DNA from: Polytrichum commune
Lineage: Eukaryota > Streptophyta > Polytrichopsida > Polytrichales > Polytrichaceae
DNA length: 64,000 nucleotides
Assembly (NCBI GenBank): GCA_950295325.1
Contig: OX485809.1
Coordinates: 32,254,144 to 32,318,143, forward strand
Reading direction: 5' to 3'
The notes beneath the pieces were generated by a model. It had not been told where the DNA came from. It saw only the letters and a list, made by a program, of their open reading frames with translations, and made no database searches. The translations under genes were made by a program, and so were the position numbers. Positions 36,043-46,697 of this stretch are shown in pieces; the first letter of the stretch is position 1, and each line of letters starts with the position of its first letter.

Positions 36043-36262
36043 AGTGTCCGGGTACATTTTTGACCAGTCGACATCCTCGTGTTTCCAAGTCCAACCGGTT
36101 ACATGTTGACATCTGTCAGTTTTTTCTTTGTTAAATCGAGGTATATTTTATAAATTCATCTAAAATGGTCGGTATTTTTCCGAAGTCCTGAACTCCAACC
36201 GGTTATTTCTCAAACTCAACCGGTCGATCTGTAACTAGCAGCTGGTTCTCCCCATTCATCGA
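36043..36262 (+). repeat. R2 dispersed repeat, copy 3
   Basis: Well preserved: TTTCCAAGTCCAACCGGTTA, TTATTTCTCAAACTCAACCG and GTAACTAGCAGCTGGTTCTC in the expected order. Confidence 0.65.
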
Positions 36263-36475
36263 CACAAAGCTAGTTGCTCAAAATACAGTGCTTTACATGA
36301 CCTAATTAAGCTTATTTTGGAAAAGAGGAAAGAAAGTGCCAGGACCTCGAGTACCATCTTCCTGAACCTTCATACACAGAAGACACTTTTTCTCTGCAAG
36401 GCCTTCCTGTCGCTTACGAGTTTCAAGTTCTCGTCCCAATTACAGCCTATGTGTTAAGGTGCAACGAGTACCTAA

Positions 36476-36633
36476 TAGCCCATCCACACTTACTGGTGCG
36501 GGCCATCAGTGAACGGTTCCTACCAGCAGGGGCCACTTTTAGGGTTGGTTTAGCCAGTGAGAGCCACTGGATGTAACCAATGTTGATAGGAACCGTTCAC
36601 TGATGACCTGCACCAGTAAGTGTGGGTGGGCTA
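36476..36633 (+). mobile_element. MITE M1, copy 1 (158 bp)
   Basis: Terminal inverted repeats of about 45 bp start TAGCCCATCCACACTTACTG and end with the mirror image (CAGTAAGTGTGGGTGGGCTA). It is the same length as the copy at 43,714, whose unique centre is in the opposite orientation. The other copy has TTA on both sides, a three-base duplication typical of PIF/Harbinger-type (Tourist) MITEs; here the flanks are TAA and TCA. Confidence 0.8.
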
Positions 36634-37741
36634 TCACTAAACATCCATTTTTGGAGGGTGTTCTTGGGGTTTTCACTAGGGTCCAAGATCAAAGAAACCC
36701 AAAACAAAGCACTCCTATCGGTCGAGAGAATTTTTTTGGGCCCAAGGATTGTATTTGGGTATGGGTCCGAGGCATGAAAAAAGGAAGTGGTACTAATGTG
36801 ACACCGCTATCATGTCAAGTCTTGTATGTCCACACTCAAGGTTGGTTCAATCTTGAGTCCGCAAGTAAGGTTCGTTGAGGAGTGTTTTGGACCTCAAATT
36901 TCCTGGACCTGAACTTTGATGTAAACTCACCCTTTACCCCAATGAGAGGAGGCTTTGTGCAAACGTAGAAAGAGAATGACAAACACAGAAAGAGGATGAT
37001 GCCGAACAATGAAACCGACAAATTATGGCTGTAACATAACCAAAATATATGTGACAAAATAAAAATGTGCATCAGTCTAGAGTATAGGAATTAATACCAC
37101 ATTACCTAACATGGACACACACGTAAGATATGGGACCTATTGTAAGCACTTTCAAATTCACATACAAATGTGATGGTTGGATTGGATTGAAAAATGTCTC
37201 TTGTTGCTAACATTTATGTGTCACACACATTATGATTTCAAGCTTCAGAGTCAAGGTACAAGATACAAGAGTTACAAGAGGTTGAAGTAACATGTTTCCT
37301 TTCTCTTTGAAAGATTACATAGAAACCTCCTAATCGCGTGCAATGTTGAACCTAGAATGATGTCTATATATCATCGTACCATGTCTTTTTAAGTGTCCGC
37401 TCTTAGATTGTAGTCTAGGTGTCTACTCAAGAAGAGTGCCCAGATAATGCCACGTGCCTTTTATATATATAATCTCCGCGGATTGTTTTGGATTTGGAAG
37501 TTTGAGGACCTAGGTTGAATGAATTCATCACAATGAGATCATCTCATTTGTAGGTTTGCAATTTCTGCAAGGAAGCCGAAAATCCAAAAGCTCGCTCAAA
37601 AAAGAAGAAGTGTGTGGTATTTACATAAGATTAGCTTATGTATACCCAAAACCAACCACTTGACCGGACACTAACACTTAAATTTTTGGTACAACAAGAA
37701 AATATTGATCAGGAGGATATACACCCCTTGACCATCTGATG
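36634..37741. other. Intergenic, no gene seen
   Basis: No ORF with a recognisable domain and no repeat structure noted. Confidence 0.4.
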
Positions 37742-38328
37742 TAAGGGCTGCTTCACACTATGGCCATCCAAGTCGAGAGGCCGTGGGATTGAATGGCCAA
37801 ATTTTGTTGAGAGTCCAAAGAAATGGGCTGAAAATACATAGCCAATAAAATTAAAGAATTGGAGCCTTCGGCTGGCCGTAGTGTGAAGCCTCCAAAGGTC
37901 AAGCCCAAAGTCCAAACCTTTGGCCATGAACTCCCACGGCCTCTCGACTTGGACGGCCATAGTGTGAAGCCTCCAAAGGCCAAGCCCAAAGTCCAAAGGA
38001 AGAAGAAGCATCTCACTTTACTCCCTACCCAAAACAAACCCCTCCAATCTAACGGCCAAGATCTTGTCAGTTTTTGGATTTGTATTAAAAAGAATCGACG
38101 GCCTCTCAACCATAGTTTGGGTTTCCATTCCTGTCTGACCCAAACCTCCTTCGAGAGTCCGTCGCCTTCATCAAAAAGTACCGCCACGTGGACATTTTGA
38201 ATTGCGACGGCCTTCGGACTTCAGCCTCTAGTGTGAAGGATCGAGAGTCCGAATCCTTGGTTTCTTGGAAGATGATTGACGGAAATCGACGCCTCTCGAC
38301 CTTCGACCATCGCATGAAGCGGCCCTAA
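37742..38328. mobile_element. Foldback-type DNA element (about 587 bp)
   Basis: Terminal inverted repeats of about 45 bp (left TAAGGGCTGCTTCACACTAT, right ATCGCATGAAGCGGCCCTAA) also share CAAGTCGAGAGGCC/CCTCTCGACCTTCG. Inside, GTGTGAAGCCTCCAAAGG-type segments occur as direct copies at about 37,879 and 37,961, and CGAGAGGCCGTGGGA at 37,776 is mirrored by TCCCACGGCCTCTCG at about 37,932. The result is a nested palindrome. Superfamily not assigned; the two-frame ORFs inside are by-products of the symmetry. Confidence 0.55.
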
Positions 38329-38627
38329 GTGTGGGGATGTAGATTGCCAACAAACGAAACTTCAAATCCTTCTAACGTTTCCATACTATATATGTCCAAA
38401 CAATGTGTTCTTTGATGCGTTGGAATCCTCCCGATCTTGCAAAAAGAAATACACGTATCCACGTTCGTAATAATAAATAAAAACGAGTCTAAGTGCATGT
38501 TCTGTCAGTTGAGGTGTCACTCGCTTTACATCTAATAAAGGCACACAACATGAGTGCAACAATCACCACGGCTTCAGGGGCCTTCAAGCTTGTAATTCGT
38601 CATGTAAGGAAAACTCTGGGCTGCTGT

Positions 38628-38657
38628 CTCCCTCCCTCCCTCCCTCCCTCCCTCCCT
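38628..38657 (+). repeat. (CCCT)n microsatellite
   Basis: A tetranucleotide run of about seven units. Confidence 0.9.
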
Positions 38658-38794
38658 TGCATGATGACTCCGCCTGTGAGTACATGGTCATTGAGGTGTA
38701 GATTTGGACTCAAGTGGAGTATCATTGGCAGATAAGCCACCGCGGGTGTAAATGCCCACACTCAAACCCAATGAACGGCCAGGCAGCACTGACC

Positions 38795-39600
38795 GCCCGC
38801 TACACACACATCAACTGCTTGAGTGAGCTTCACAAATGAAAATAAACGCCTGAACGCGTCGATGTTCAAAGCTTCAGGAAAATTAACCACCCATCATCTA
38901 TAGAGGAATCTATGATGGAATATACCTAGAATTAATACAAGGAACATCAGGAGATCACCTCATCATCTATAGAGGAATCTATGGTGGAATATATCTAGAA
39001 TTAATTTAGGTAAAATCAAAAGATCACCCCCATCATCTATAGAGGCATCTGTGGAGGAATATACCTAGAATTAATACAAGGAACAATCAGAAGATCACCC
39101 CCATCATCTATAGAGGAATTTATGATGGAATGTACCTAGAATTAATACAAGAAAACCAGAAGGTCACCCCCATCATCTATAGAGGAATTTGTGGAGGAAT
39201 ACACCTATAATTAATACAGGGAAATTAGAGGATCACCCCATCATCTATAGAGGAATCTATGGAGGATATACCTAGAATTAATACATGAACAATCAGAAGA
39301 TCACCTCCATCATCTATAGAGGAATTTGTGGAGGAATACACCTATAATTAATACAGGAAAAATCAGAGGATCACTCGATCATCAATAGAGGAATTTGTGG
39401 AGGAATATACCTAAAATTAATACAAGAAAAGTAGAGGATCACCCCATCATCTATAGAGGAATCTGTGGAGGAATATACCTATAATTAATACAAGGAAATC
39501 AGAAGATCCCAACATGTAACCAGCTGGACATGGAAACGCTAGTAGAATTTTGACCGATTATGCCCAACAATGTCTGCAGACACTGCTCATAACATATCCT
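38795..39600 (-). repeat. R2 copy (minus) expanded by an internal minisatellite
   Basis: On the minus strand the R2 marks occur in order: GGGCATAATCGGTCAAAATT near 39,570, CAGCTGGTTACATGTTGGG near 39,515, then nine repeats of an internal R2 segment, then CCTGAAGCTTTGAAC near 38,870 and a diverged tail. The copy is thus about 600 bp longer than a normal R2. Confidence 0.65.
38892..39511 (-). repeat. 69-bp minisatellite, nine units
   Basis: Plus-strand units begin CATCATCTATAGAGGAAT at 38892, 38961, 39031, 39102, 39171, 39239, 39308, 39377 and 39445 (periods 68-71). The reverse complement of a unit reads GTGATCTTCTG, AGGTATATTCCTCCATAG, ATTCCTCTATAGATGATGGG, matching the middle of R2. Later units share ATTTGTGGAGGAATACACCT, hinting at sub-families. 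Confidence 0.9.
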
Positions 39601-39627
39601 CCCATCCCCCCTGCCCCCATAAAAAAA

Positions 39628-40085
39628 TGTTTATGCAATGGGGGAGATTTTTGGGAGTAATGCGTCAAAATCCTAGTGTTTTCCAAGTCCAACCGGTTAC
39701 ATGTTGTGATCTTTGGCTTCTTCTTTGTTAAGTAGAGGTATATTCAAAGGATTCCTCTATGGATGATGGGTGATTTCCTTGAAGCTTTGAGCTTCAACCG
39801 GCTATTTCTCAAACTCAAGTGGTTCATCTACAACTAACTGTTTCATTTAATTAGTGTGGGTAACCATTTGGAGGTACATGTTGCGATAACGTTTACTGAG
39901 AGAATATTTTTGACCAACTTAGTTCTGTTATATTCTTTGGTGTGGATGCTAACTACTTATGTTATTTGGGTAGGAAATGATACTCTCAGTAAAAAGTTAT
40001 AGCAATGTACATGTAACTCCAAATGGTAACCCACACTAATTAGACAAAACAATGTAGCAGTCAGTTCTCCCCCATTCATTGGTGC
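39628..40085 (+). repeat. R2 copy 5 (plus), interrupted by a MITE
   Basis: R2 runs from GGGGGAGATTTTTGGGAGTA to TTCATCTACAACTAACTG (about 39,840) and resumes at CAGTCAGTTCTCCCCCATTC (about 40,056). The M2 element sits between, inside the CTAACTAG/CAGCTGG junction. Confidence 0.65.
39832..40058. mobile_element. MITE M2, copy 1 (about 225 bp), inserted in R2
   Basis: Long terminal inverted repeats: TTAATTAGTGTGGGTAACCA at the left and TGGTAACCCACACTAATTAG at the right, with pairing continuing inwards (GTACATGTTGCGATAAC with GTTATAGCAATGTACAT) over about 60 bp. The non-repeated centre contains CTAACTACTTATGTTATTTG. Non-coding. Confidence 0.75.
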
Positions 40086-41471
40086 CCAAGCAACGACCAA
40101 AGTGGGCTAGATTTCTAGTTCCAGATTCGGAATGTGTTGGTTCCATGTGGGTGTTTTGCTGGATTCCAACCATTGCGATGACAACATGTGGCAACTCTCT
40201 TCCCCAAAAAATACAAGTTTACTTGAACTATTTTCAAAGTTCAAATTGAGGTAGCCAACCCATTCTCGACCACTTAGGCAATTTAGCATATCTGTAGTTT
40301 TAGGTATGATCAGAGACAAAATCCCTCACGTAGAGAAATAAAAATAAGAAGCAATTCATATACTTTCATTTTTGCAATAAACAAATTAAAATGAAATTTT
40401 AAAGTGGATATTCTCCCCAACCTATACTTCTGATATAGGCTCCTTATTTTTTAACATTGATCGCTTATAAATCCAAGAACTCTTCATTCATGTAATTGAT
40501 AATTGTGACACCTAAATTTGCTTGCAATCTAAACCTAGCTGTTAAATTAGTCATTGACATTTGGTGAAGTTGAATTTTGAGCATGGTGTGTTAGCATTGA
40601 TAAGAGGTTGATATTGTGTTGTGCGGAAATAAGTTGGCCTAAGCTGTGAAAGTGGGGTGGTGGTCGGGAATGGATCAACTACCTTAGAAGGTCGGTTGTT
40701 GAATGTTGACTATGGGGCCAAGGTTGCTTTACATATAGACCAAAAGCTGCGACCTTGGAAAACTAAGGGCCCTCAAAAATCATCCAAAGGTTGTACCGTG
40801 GGAAATAGAAAATTAAATGATGGAATGCCGACATGTGGCAAATCTCACCCAAATTAAGCTTCACATTGAACCAAATAGGCAAGCAAGCTCAACTTATAAT
40901 AACGTGTGAATTATTACAAGTCGGTTGTTCAATGTACCCCATGCAGCTACACTAAGTAGTCATTGTACTGTGGGCCACAACAATCTTCTAGAGCCCACGC
41001 TAATTCTCACAATAAAAATCAATGTGGGCCGCATTAATTTTCAATCCATGTTAACAATCTGGTAGAAAATTAGTGTGACTCACATTGATTGTTTAATTTT
41101 TTTAATGGGTGAATATTTTATTTTGTACTACTTTTGTCCTTTAACTAGTATTCAATGTGTTGGTCAAAGTCTTCACAAAGACTTTGAAAAATCTTGGACT
41201 CGTGTTATTTTCAACCCCGACTACAAAATTAACGTGGCCCATGCCAATTTTCCACCCACACTACTAGGATTCTTTAGTGCATCATAGAGGGCTACTTGGT
41301 TGAAAACTTGGGGTAATTTGGTAATTTGGAGTAATGAGACTTGGAGTGCTCGAACGATTTCATCATAACATTATTAAGCTTCAGACCCGGCTTTGGAGGG
41401 GCCGGGAAGAAGTTGGATATGCATGAGAATCTTGCACTCTATTAGCCAGGTTTAGGCGGGACTACGGCTTG
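40086..41471. other. Intergenic, no gene seen
   Basis: No coding region recognised. Around 40,975-41,090 the words GTGGGCC and AATTAGTGTG recur, possibly a badly decayed M2 relative. At about 41,366 a single MITE end (ATAACATTATTAAGC) occurs. Confidence 0.4.
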
Positions 41472-41699
41472 CTGCACTATTCTTCCTAATTAGTGTGGGT
41501 TACCCACTAGAGTTACGTGTTGTTATAACTTTTTACCAACATTATCATTTTTTTGCCAACTAAGTTATATCATATTTTTTGGTGTGCATACTAACTACTT
41601 ATGTTATTTGTGTAAAGAAAGTGATACTCTTGGTAAAATGTTATAGCAATGCGTAACTTCAAATGGAAACCCATACTAATCGGACAAAATAGTGTAGTG
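41472..41699. mobile_element. MITE M2, copy 2 (about 228 bp)
   Basis: Same structure as 39,832-40,058: CTAATTAGTGTGGGTTACCC at the left, AACCCATACTAATCGG at the right, and the same centre (CTAACTACTTATGTTATTTG). A central fragment (GCCAACTAAGTTACATCAT) recurs alone at about 41,975. Confidence 0.75.
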
Positions 41700-43713
41700 G
41701 CGTCAAAGATTTCACGTCCACGTCCCTCACGTCATGTCATGTCCTATGACGGCAACGTGATGCTGGACCAAAAACATCATGTCGATGGGGGGTATATCCG
41801 AGAGTTAACCCAAGGGTAAATCGACACAGTCAACCCCCTAGTCAAAGGATTTGGTCGATTGCAAAAAAAATAGAAAAAAAAAAAATCCCAAAATCCCAAA
41901 AAATTTGGACCATTACATCTTGATGCCTACAAGATCTAAAGGTTCAGAAATACTTTTGAAACTTTTAGAATTGTTTTGCCAACTAAGTTACATCATATTC
42001 TTTGGTATGAATGTATAAGGATAATATGGATGGATCATCGGCTACAAATGATTTGCACTAGTTGCCACCCCGGGGAGAAATGCAGGCACTCTTGAGCTCA
42101 AAATGCGAGGTTTGTGATGCTAAGGCTGAAGTGCATGCTCCCACACAAAGCTCAAGAAGAGATCGAATTTGGAAGAGACAGAAGTTGCAGCACTGAAGAA
42201 CTTGCGACAGTTTTTGAGATTTGCGACAATTTCGTAAGCTACATAGCTCACACTACCCTACCCGATGCTTGAAGGGAAGACCACACACATTTGGAATGGA
42301 GTTTGTTAAGCCAACGTAAACAAAATAATTCGGCTTTCACATGTGTCTAACTTCAAGTAGTTTAGTTTCAAGGTTGATTGCTATTTTGGTTCGAATTTCT
42401 TGTTTCCAACTATGATAAGAAGCAAAGGTTTTAACCCCTAACTTTCCACATCCAATTTCCCTCAAATCCGTTTAGAAAATGTGACCTCAATATCATCGAC
42501 CGTAGTTGAAGATCTAAAAGTTTTTATTTTGTCAAATCCAACCGTGTAGATGTTTGCAAGTTAGAGGTGACTACTCACAATCCAAATTGTGAACATTAAA
42601 GCTCTATTATGTAGGAGATTATAATAGGAATGTCAAAAGTGGTCTTGACAAGCAACAATTTAGATATTTAAATTGGGGTTGTTTATTTGATCGAACCTCC
42701 GCTCAAATTATCTCCAAATGACCAAAAACAAATTTAAATTAAATAGTGCAATCAATTAAGGGGCAATATACCTACTCAAATCAACTTACAAAATTTGAAA
42801 CCATTATTAGGTGATTTTTTGGGGAAGCTTTGCAATTTGAGGTAGTGGTGCCACAACTGCGCACCTTCCGCATGTATTTACACCCACCAACACATGTCCA
42901 ACTCAAAATTCCAACGGTGAATGTTTAGGATATGGCGCATTTGAGTGCCATGCAAAGTTTCAGATCAATTGGGAATCATTTGCACATAGGGATCAACCAA
43001 AAAAAAAAAAAAAACATGTTTAGGATATGTTGCCCCTAAACCGTGAAGGTGGCAAATGTCAAGCATGCATTTGTGGAGCGGTTCTACTGTAAACAAGTTG
43101 GGAGCACACTCCCATATTCGAATTAATCCAAAAATAGCTAACTTTGTTGAGCCAAATTATCCACGTGGTGGGACATAATAGACTTGAAAATGAACAAGAG
43201 GAGTAGTTGAAACAATCTAGAAACCATTTGAACTAGTTTGAAAGGTATCAAAGTGAATTGGTCACGACCACATTATGGTCACATAGGACATTAGGGATTA
43301 AACCTTGCAAACCTGTCAATTATATCAGAGTTAATAATGAATATTTATACTAAAGAAAAGAGAGACAAACCTTGAAACCATACTCCTCAAAATTAAGCAC
43401 ATGTCAAGGCTGAAATTCGTTCACATTGGCTAAATAAACTCCATTTTGCACCGGCTTTTCAAATGCTTGTGGTCTCCACACGAGGCCGCCTGCCTGCAAT
43501 GGCTTCCTTTGGTAAAGCCCATGCACGGAAGCAACAATTCCCCATTCAAAATGTTGGGTTCTAGCATAGTCCAGTTACCTTTTAGCCCACTATTTGTGCT
43601 GCATATGAATGCCACATCTCCCTCACCTTCTTATTCATATACATTATTACACATAATTACAAATGGAAGTCTTGTAGTTTGTTGAATAATGTTATGATGT
43701 TGGTCCCAACTTA
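41700..43713. other. Intergenic, no gene seen
   Basis: An M2 fragment lies at about 41,964-42,006; otherwise no domain, RNA gene or repeat is recognised. Confidence 0.4.
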
Positions 43714-43871
43714 TAGCCCACCCACACTTACTGGTGCGGGCCACCAGTGAACGGTGAGTACCAGCAATGGTTATATTCAGTGGCTCTCATTGGCTAAACC
43801 AACTCTAAAAGTGGCCCCTACTAGTAGGAACCGTTCACTGGTGGCCCGCACCAGTGAGTGTGGCTGGGCTA
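43714..43871 (-). mobile_element. MITE M1, copy 2 (158 bp)
   Basis: Terminal repeats TAGCCCACCCACACTTACTG and the mirrored CACTGAGTGTGGCTGGGCTA-type end. Flanked by TTA on both sides, a likely three-base target duplication. The centre is the reverse complement of that in copy 1. Confidence 0.8.
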
Positions 43872-44131
43872 TTAACCAAGGGGGTGACAACATGCAACAT
43901 ATAATTGATTTTAGATTGTTAAGTTATGCCCATTTTATGTCGAACTAGGTAGGACGAGTTTAGTGGTATTTCTCTTTTGAAAAGAAAAGAGAAATGGATG
44001 TTGGTTAAAATGAACCTAAGTATGAATAAGTTGGCCTTACCATGCTCAAGAGTTTGCTTGGTACAACATAGGGTTAACTGCCTACCTTGCTATAGGTGGG
44101 CTTTGTTGCGACAATCTAGGATATCTATGTT

Positions 44132-44146
44132 GGGGGGGGGGGGGGG
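44132..44146 (+). repeat. Poly-G run (15)
   Basis: An uninterrupted run close to the 3' end of the minus-strand LINE remnant. Confidence 0.9.
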
Positions 44147-44149
44147 ACT

Positions 44150-46140
44150 AGCTCGTTATTACTATCTAGTTTATATTTGTTTAGGACGAGGTATGTTAGG
44201 TGTTTGATGGCAATTTCATGGATTGATTTCATTGAGTTTTCAATTGATGGTGGAGGGATGTGTAGGCTTTCTAGTAGCGTATGCATTTTGTGTGGATGTT
44301 GTAATGACTCTAAGAGAGTTGACTTTCTAATCTTGAGTTCTGATGGCGTCAATTAAGGGGATATATTTGTTATAGTTTGCTTGGATGGCTTGTTCAATGA
44401 TTCTATCATGTGTGAAGGTAAATTCAACTATTTGGTTAGTAAGGTCATTTGTTGGTAAGAGCAGTCCCGTTTGTTCAAAGGTTGCTACTTTTATGAATAC
44501 GATATTCGGTTGGAGTTTGGCTAGACATGTGCAATTTGCATTGCTGCATGTGCATCTGAGTATTTGTAGCAGGATGGTGTTGTCTCGGCAATTGTCATTT
44601 TGGTTGCCGGCACTAATGAGTGCTAGGTGTTTTCTTTGGATGCATGATTTAAGTAATTTGGCAATTTGGTGGATGGCGGCATTATGTCTTGTGATTCTTA
44701 TAGCCTTTGAAATTTTTATGGTTAAATAAGGATAGAAGGTGCAACCAAGCGTGTTTGTTGTTGTTGTGGCATAATGTGCAATGGGGTTGGTGTAGTTTCA
44801 TGGCTAGAAGAGGTTTTTCATGTGCTTTCCCATATATTGGGCAATTTTGAATAAAAAGAGTTGTGTGATTCACAAATTTGTGTGTATGTGGTGTGTGGTG
44901 TTTTCTAGAAGTGTTTTGAAAGCTTTCGGTCAAAAATGGTTGTTAGTGAGCCATTCTTTATGCATTACATTGAATTTGTTTGATTAATTCAATTGTGAGT
45001 CTATTGTGTATGAAGGATCGTAAGTTTATTATAATACATATTAAGTTGGTGATGGAAGGTTGCTTTGCTAGCTTATATGGTATGGTATGGGCTATGTGCA
45101 TGCGTGGTGTGGGGGTAATGAGATTTTTTAATGTGCTGCCATTTGCTCGTTTGTCTGCTATGTCGTTACCTTTGATACTTGTGTGGGCTTGGATTTTCTA
45201 GATTGTGATTTTATATTTGAACCAATGTGATGGATGTACTATAGAGGCTATGAGGAGTTTTTTGGGTGGTTATGTTGGAAATAGGGGCGTCGAATGTGGT
45301 TGTTATGAGGTAGACTCCTACTTAAATTGTTTGTGGATATGTGAATATTGTGGGTGACAATTTGTGTGTTAGTGAGGGCTAGCCATACGGCATAGAGGTT
45401 CCCATTCCTTGTCACATCAAGGGTGATGATGGAGACATTTGTACATATGCTCCTTGCTTGGTCATATATGGGGGTTTGCTAGGAGTTGAACTCTTGTGGA
45501 ATTGGAAGGGTTTGGGGAGTGGATAGTATTGGATTTTTTTAAAATTATTATTAATTAAATAATTTTTTCCCTTCTTCTTGGTGTGGTTGTTGTCTATTTA
45601 TCGAGGTGTTGGTTTTACAAGGTTCTATTGTGATTGTTGGGTTGAATGTAGGTATGCCAAGGTTGTGGGTGTCATTGATTGTTTTTCGTAGTGCGGCGTG
45701 AAGGTGTAGTCTTGGCTATGGATGCATGAGTTGGTGCTCAGTGAGGTTTCAAGTTTTTTGGGGGTCCAATCTTTATGGTTTAAAATCATAATGGTAATGT
45801 TTAGAGGATCTTTTAAAAAAAAAAAAGCTATTCATGCTTAGTGTATAGGCTTTGCTATAATTTGGTGGTCAGTGGGATGTGCATATCGCACTCCATTCCA
45901 TTATGATATTAATGGCTTCTCCTGTGAGCCAAAGATGATGTCTTTGCCATTTGGGAGTTGTATTTGTTGAGCGACATTGGACATGTTAAGGGCAACAAGA
46001 AGTATGAGTATGTAAGTTTGAAGGAGGTGATAATGGTAGGGTGTAGGTTTTGGTGTTGATCTTATACATAGTATGTTTTTGGGTTTTTTCCAATGACATA
46101 GGATAAATTTCCAGTGACATAGGTTAATTACCCCCAAGAC
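44150..46140 (-). mobile_element. LINE remnant: C-terminal part of ORF2 with RNase H, 5'-truncated
   Basis: On the minus strand, from high to low coordinates: a post-RT segment with LNMSNVAQQIQLPNG (45,901-46,137); RNase H pieces with NLYAVWLALTN (about 45,375-45,415); the conserved RNase H end QAHTSIKGNDIADKRANGS (about 45,136-45,194); a Cys/His segment HCTLCHNNNKHAWLHLLSLF (about 44,720-44,790); and near the protein end NKYIPLIDAIRTQ (about 44,340-44,380). These match the order in RNase H-bearing non-LTR retrotransposons. The pieces lie in different frames with stops between them, so it is old. The RT core and 5' end are missing; an R1 copy begins about 240 bases beyond the truncated end. 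No poly-A tail is visible. Confidence 0.75.
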
Positions 46141-46380
46141 TCACATCCTTGTAGAGCATGCTAGTTGTTATTGGCCCTCAACCCATTTATGTGCATACTT
46201 AAGACGTAAAACCTTCACACATTCTCAACCCTGATATAGCTCAACATTGCGAAAAAATTACTTACATGGATTTTGATGCTTACCTTCAATTCTTGGACCC
46301 TTATGAAAGCTTAAAATTTGTTATAACGTGAAAGCACTTTTGTCTATACAATAATTTGATGACTCGAGGGAGGGGTACGT

Positions 46381-46697
46381 ATTAAGGTAAACATGCCTAA
46401 CATTTGAACACGTATATTTGAATGATATGTGATTAGATGTGGTTCTAAGAACAAATACCAAATACACACTTGTGTTTAAAAGAGATTGGATGGCGTGTTA
46501 ACCATTCGAGGCTCAATGGTCAACATGATTGGGAGGACCAATATGACCACTCAATGAGCATGAGAGTCTTCACTTTGACAATGAATAAGATATTCTTATG
46601 AGCTTCAAAGAATGTGAGGTAAATGCTTACCGGCATGATTGGATTTGCTAATCATCTTTCACTAGCTAGTTGCGTGTTTAATATCCTACAAGAAGTA
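46381..46697 (-). repeat. R1 dispersed repeat, near-complete copy
   Basis: Minus-strand R1: starts at the R1 end (AAGGTAAACATGCCTAA) and finishes at ATATCCTACAAGAAG. It includes ACTCAATGAGCATGAGAGTC and GACAATGAATAAGATATTCT. Confidence 0.65.

Noticed and set aside
37753-38200. Overlapping 144- and 113-codon frames on opposite strands
   Set aside because: Both arise from the inverted and direct repeats of the foldback element.
38892-39511. Possible CRISPR array, because of regular ~69-bp periodicity
   Set aside because: Units are repeated in full with no unique spacers, in a plant nuclear context; it is a minisatellite.
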